The notes beneath the pieces are model-generated. The model made no database searches. It saw nothing but the letters and a program-made list of their open reading frames with translations, and was not told where the DNA came from. The translations under genes and the position numbers were made by a program. Below are positions 63,141 through 64,000 of a stretch of DNA of 64,000 bases, piece after piece (position 1 is the first letter of the stretch; each line of letters starts with the position of its first letter). The DNA comes from Candidatus Nitrospira kreftii (GTDB taxonomy: Bacteria > Nitrospirota > Nitrospiria > Nitrospirales > Nitrospiraceae). The stretch spans positions 3,766,501-3,830,500 of the forward strand of contig CP047423.1 in assembly GCA_014058405.1 (NCBI GenBank), in the 5' to 3' direction.

Positions 63141-63362
63141 CTATGGTCTCCTCTGGTTAGATCCACAGATGCCCACTGAGATACGCTCAAACCAGGCATA
63201 TTCAATGATGTACCGTATGCCCTGAACCGTTGGTATGGTTCTACCGGGTCACACCTTGTCGGCACTGAGCATGCAGAGTCAGAACGTATGTCGGTGTTCA
63301 TCTGTGGGATAGTGAACTCCGCTTATGGCAACGGCCTATGCCGCTGTGGTTGCCACCACCAC

Positions 63363-63632
63363 TTACTTGCGAATGCCGAGGCGATCAATAACCGTTCGGT
63401 AACGTGCTTCATCCACTCCGCGAAGGTAGTCGAGCAATCGTCTTCTCCGACCGACTAGTTGTAACAAACCCCGACGGGAGTGGTGATCTTTCTTATGGGT
63501 TTTGAAATGTTCGGTCAGATAGGTGATTCGGTTGGTCAACACCGCAATTTGGACTTCCGGTGAACCGGAATCCTTATCGTGCTGCTGAAATTGCTTGATG
63601 AGTTCTGTCTTTGCTTCTTTCAGTAATGCCAT
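63363..63632 (-). CDS. rpsO: 30S ribosomal protein S15
   Basis: This is an 89-residue ribosomal protein: [40 protein letters not shown] and [20 protein letters not shown] match S15 throughout. ATG at 63632 (MALLKEAK) gives the usual length and has GGAGCC before it; the longer frame from 63647 is not needed. It lies between truB and pnp, as in many bacteria. Confidence 0.98.
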   Translation of the reverse strand: MALLKEAKTELIKQFQQHDKDSGSPEVQIAVLTNRITYLTEHFKTHKKDHHSRRGLLQLVGRRRRLLDYLRGVDEARYRTVIDRLGIRK

Positions 63633-63649
63633 GGCGGCTCCTTCCATTC

Positions 63650-64000
63650 TTAATGAGTCACAAGACTGAATACTTTACGAATTTTAATCGGCCCCGAACC
63701 CTGTGCATTGTGCGTGCCAATCGCCAAGAGTTGACCGGCCTCATTCTTCAGCCGTACCGGTATGGGATGGGGCGAAGCAGGGAGTTGGCTGATTCCCACC
63801 GGGGACACCGGCGTTCCATGGACAACCCGTTGAGCCTGCTCTGCGTCGACGACCACCGTCGGGAGCTGAGACAGAAGTTGGTCCAACGAAAGAAACTGCT
63901 CTTGGAGCGAGTCCATGGCGAGATGGCCTGCGATTTCATCGATTGTCAACGCCTTATCGATTGAAAGAGGGCCGACTCGACAACGTTGAAGCGCATAAAG
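63650..64000 (-). CDS. truB: tRNA pseudouridine synthase B, C-terminal part
   Basis: The frame is open to the right edge of the window; only the last part of the gene is present. The residues [21 protein letters not shown] lead into a C-terminal domain with [18 protein letters not shown] and [13 protein letters not shown], which is the TruB PUA-like tail. TruB makes pseudouridine 55 in tRNA. The catalytic domain lies outside the window. It ends 17 bases before rpsO. Confidence 0.9.
   Translation of the reverse strand, partial: LYALQRCRVGPLSIDKALTIDEIAGHLAMDSLQEQFLSLDQLLSQLPTVVVDAEQAQRVVHGTPVSPVGISQLPASPHPIPVRLKNEAGQLLAIGTHNAQGSGPIKIRKVFSLVTH

Noticed and set aside
1..64000. CRISPR array, rRNA operon, complete insertion sequence, prophage genes
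   Set aside because: No evenly spaced direct repeats, no rRNA sequence and no transposase, integrase or phage structural gene was seen on either strand.

Overview
The window reads as chromosomal DNA of a diderm (Gram-negative-type) bacterium. Gene content and order (truB-rpsO-pnp, a pdxJ-to-mutS operon, a threonine/lysine operon with an apgM-type gene instead of thrB, large type IV pilus clusters, sigma-54 control) fit the Nitrospirota, most likely a Nitrospira-like lineage. That placement is inference from gene style and order, not from a marker-gene tree.

Layout. 1-4.9 kb: the end of a GAF-GAF-AAA-Fis sigma-54 activator, then a perfect 14-bp palindrome, a well-formed -24/-12 promoter, and a small cluster led by a TerB-like/Coq4-like fusion protein, a SAM methyltransferase, an NTF2-like protein and an exported protein. 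5.1-9.6 kb: an envelope sugar-modification cassette (GT2, LpxB N-terminal-like membrane protein, GT39, PAP2 phosphatase), interrupted by a frameshifted four-helix-bundle gene lying between 23-nt inverted repeats. 9.7-16.4 kb: an exported beta-propeller and an M1-type metallopeptidase, a double-receiver regulator, then ftsY-ybeY-phoH. 16.5-32.1 kb: two separate minor-pilin clusters. One ends in a VWA/PilY1 tip protein; the other carries a GspE/PilB ATPase and lies beside a prepilin peptidase. A PilZ gene sits between them. 32.2-38.9 kb: orphan LuxR-type HTH, rlmB, cysS, DedA, surE, tRNA-Pro, a MerR-like regulator, IHF/HU and cimA. 39.0-45.7 kb: a decayed defence island. It holds a DarTG remnant (darT start and darG C-terminal domain only), hsdR split by one amber codon, a rearranged accessory gene, and intact hsdS and hsdM. 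45.9-51.9 kb: an aminotransferase-hom-thrC-apgM-like-lysC operon. 52.2-58.1 kb: pdxJ-nnr-tsaE-lapA-mutS. 58.2-59.5 kb: two small exported proteins. 59.7-64 kb: M16 peptidase, pnp, rpsO and the 3' part of truB.

The points most worth following up are: (1) the sigma-54 activator, palindrome and -24/-12 promoter that appear to switch on the TerB-Coq4 cluster; (2) the four-helix-bundle gene that looks like a small inserted element; (3) a pilus cluster whose prepilin cleavage sites are atypical and which has its own peptidase and ATPase; and (4) the broken defence island, which probably leaves an orphan DNA methyltransferase.
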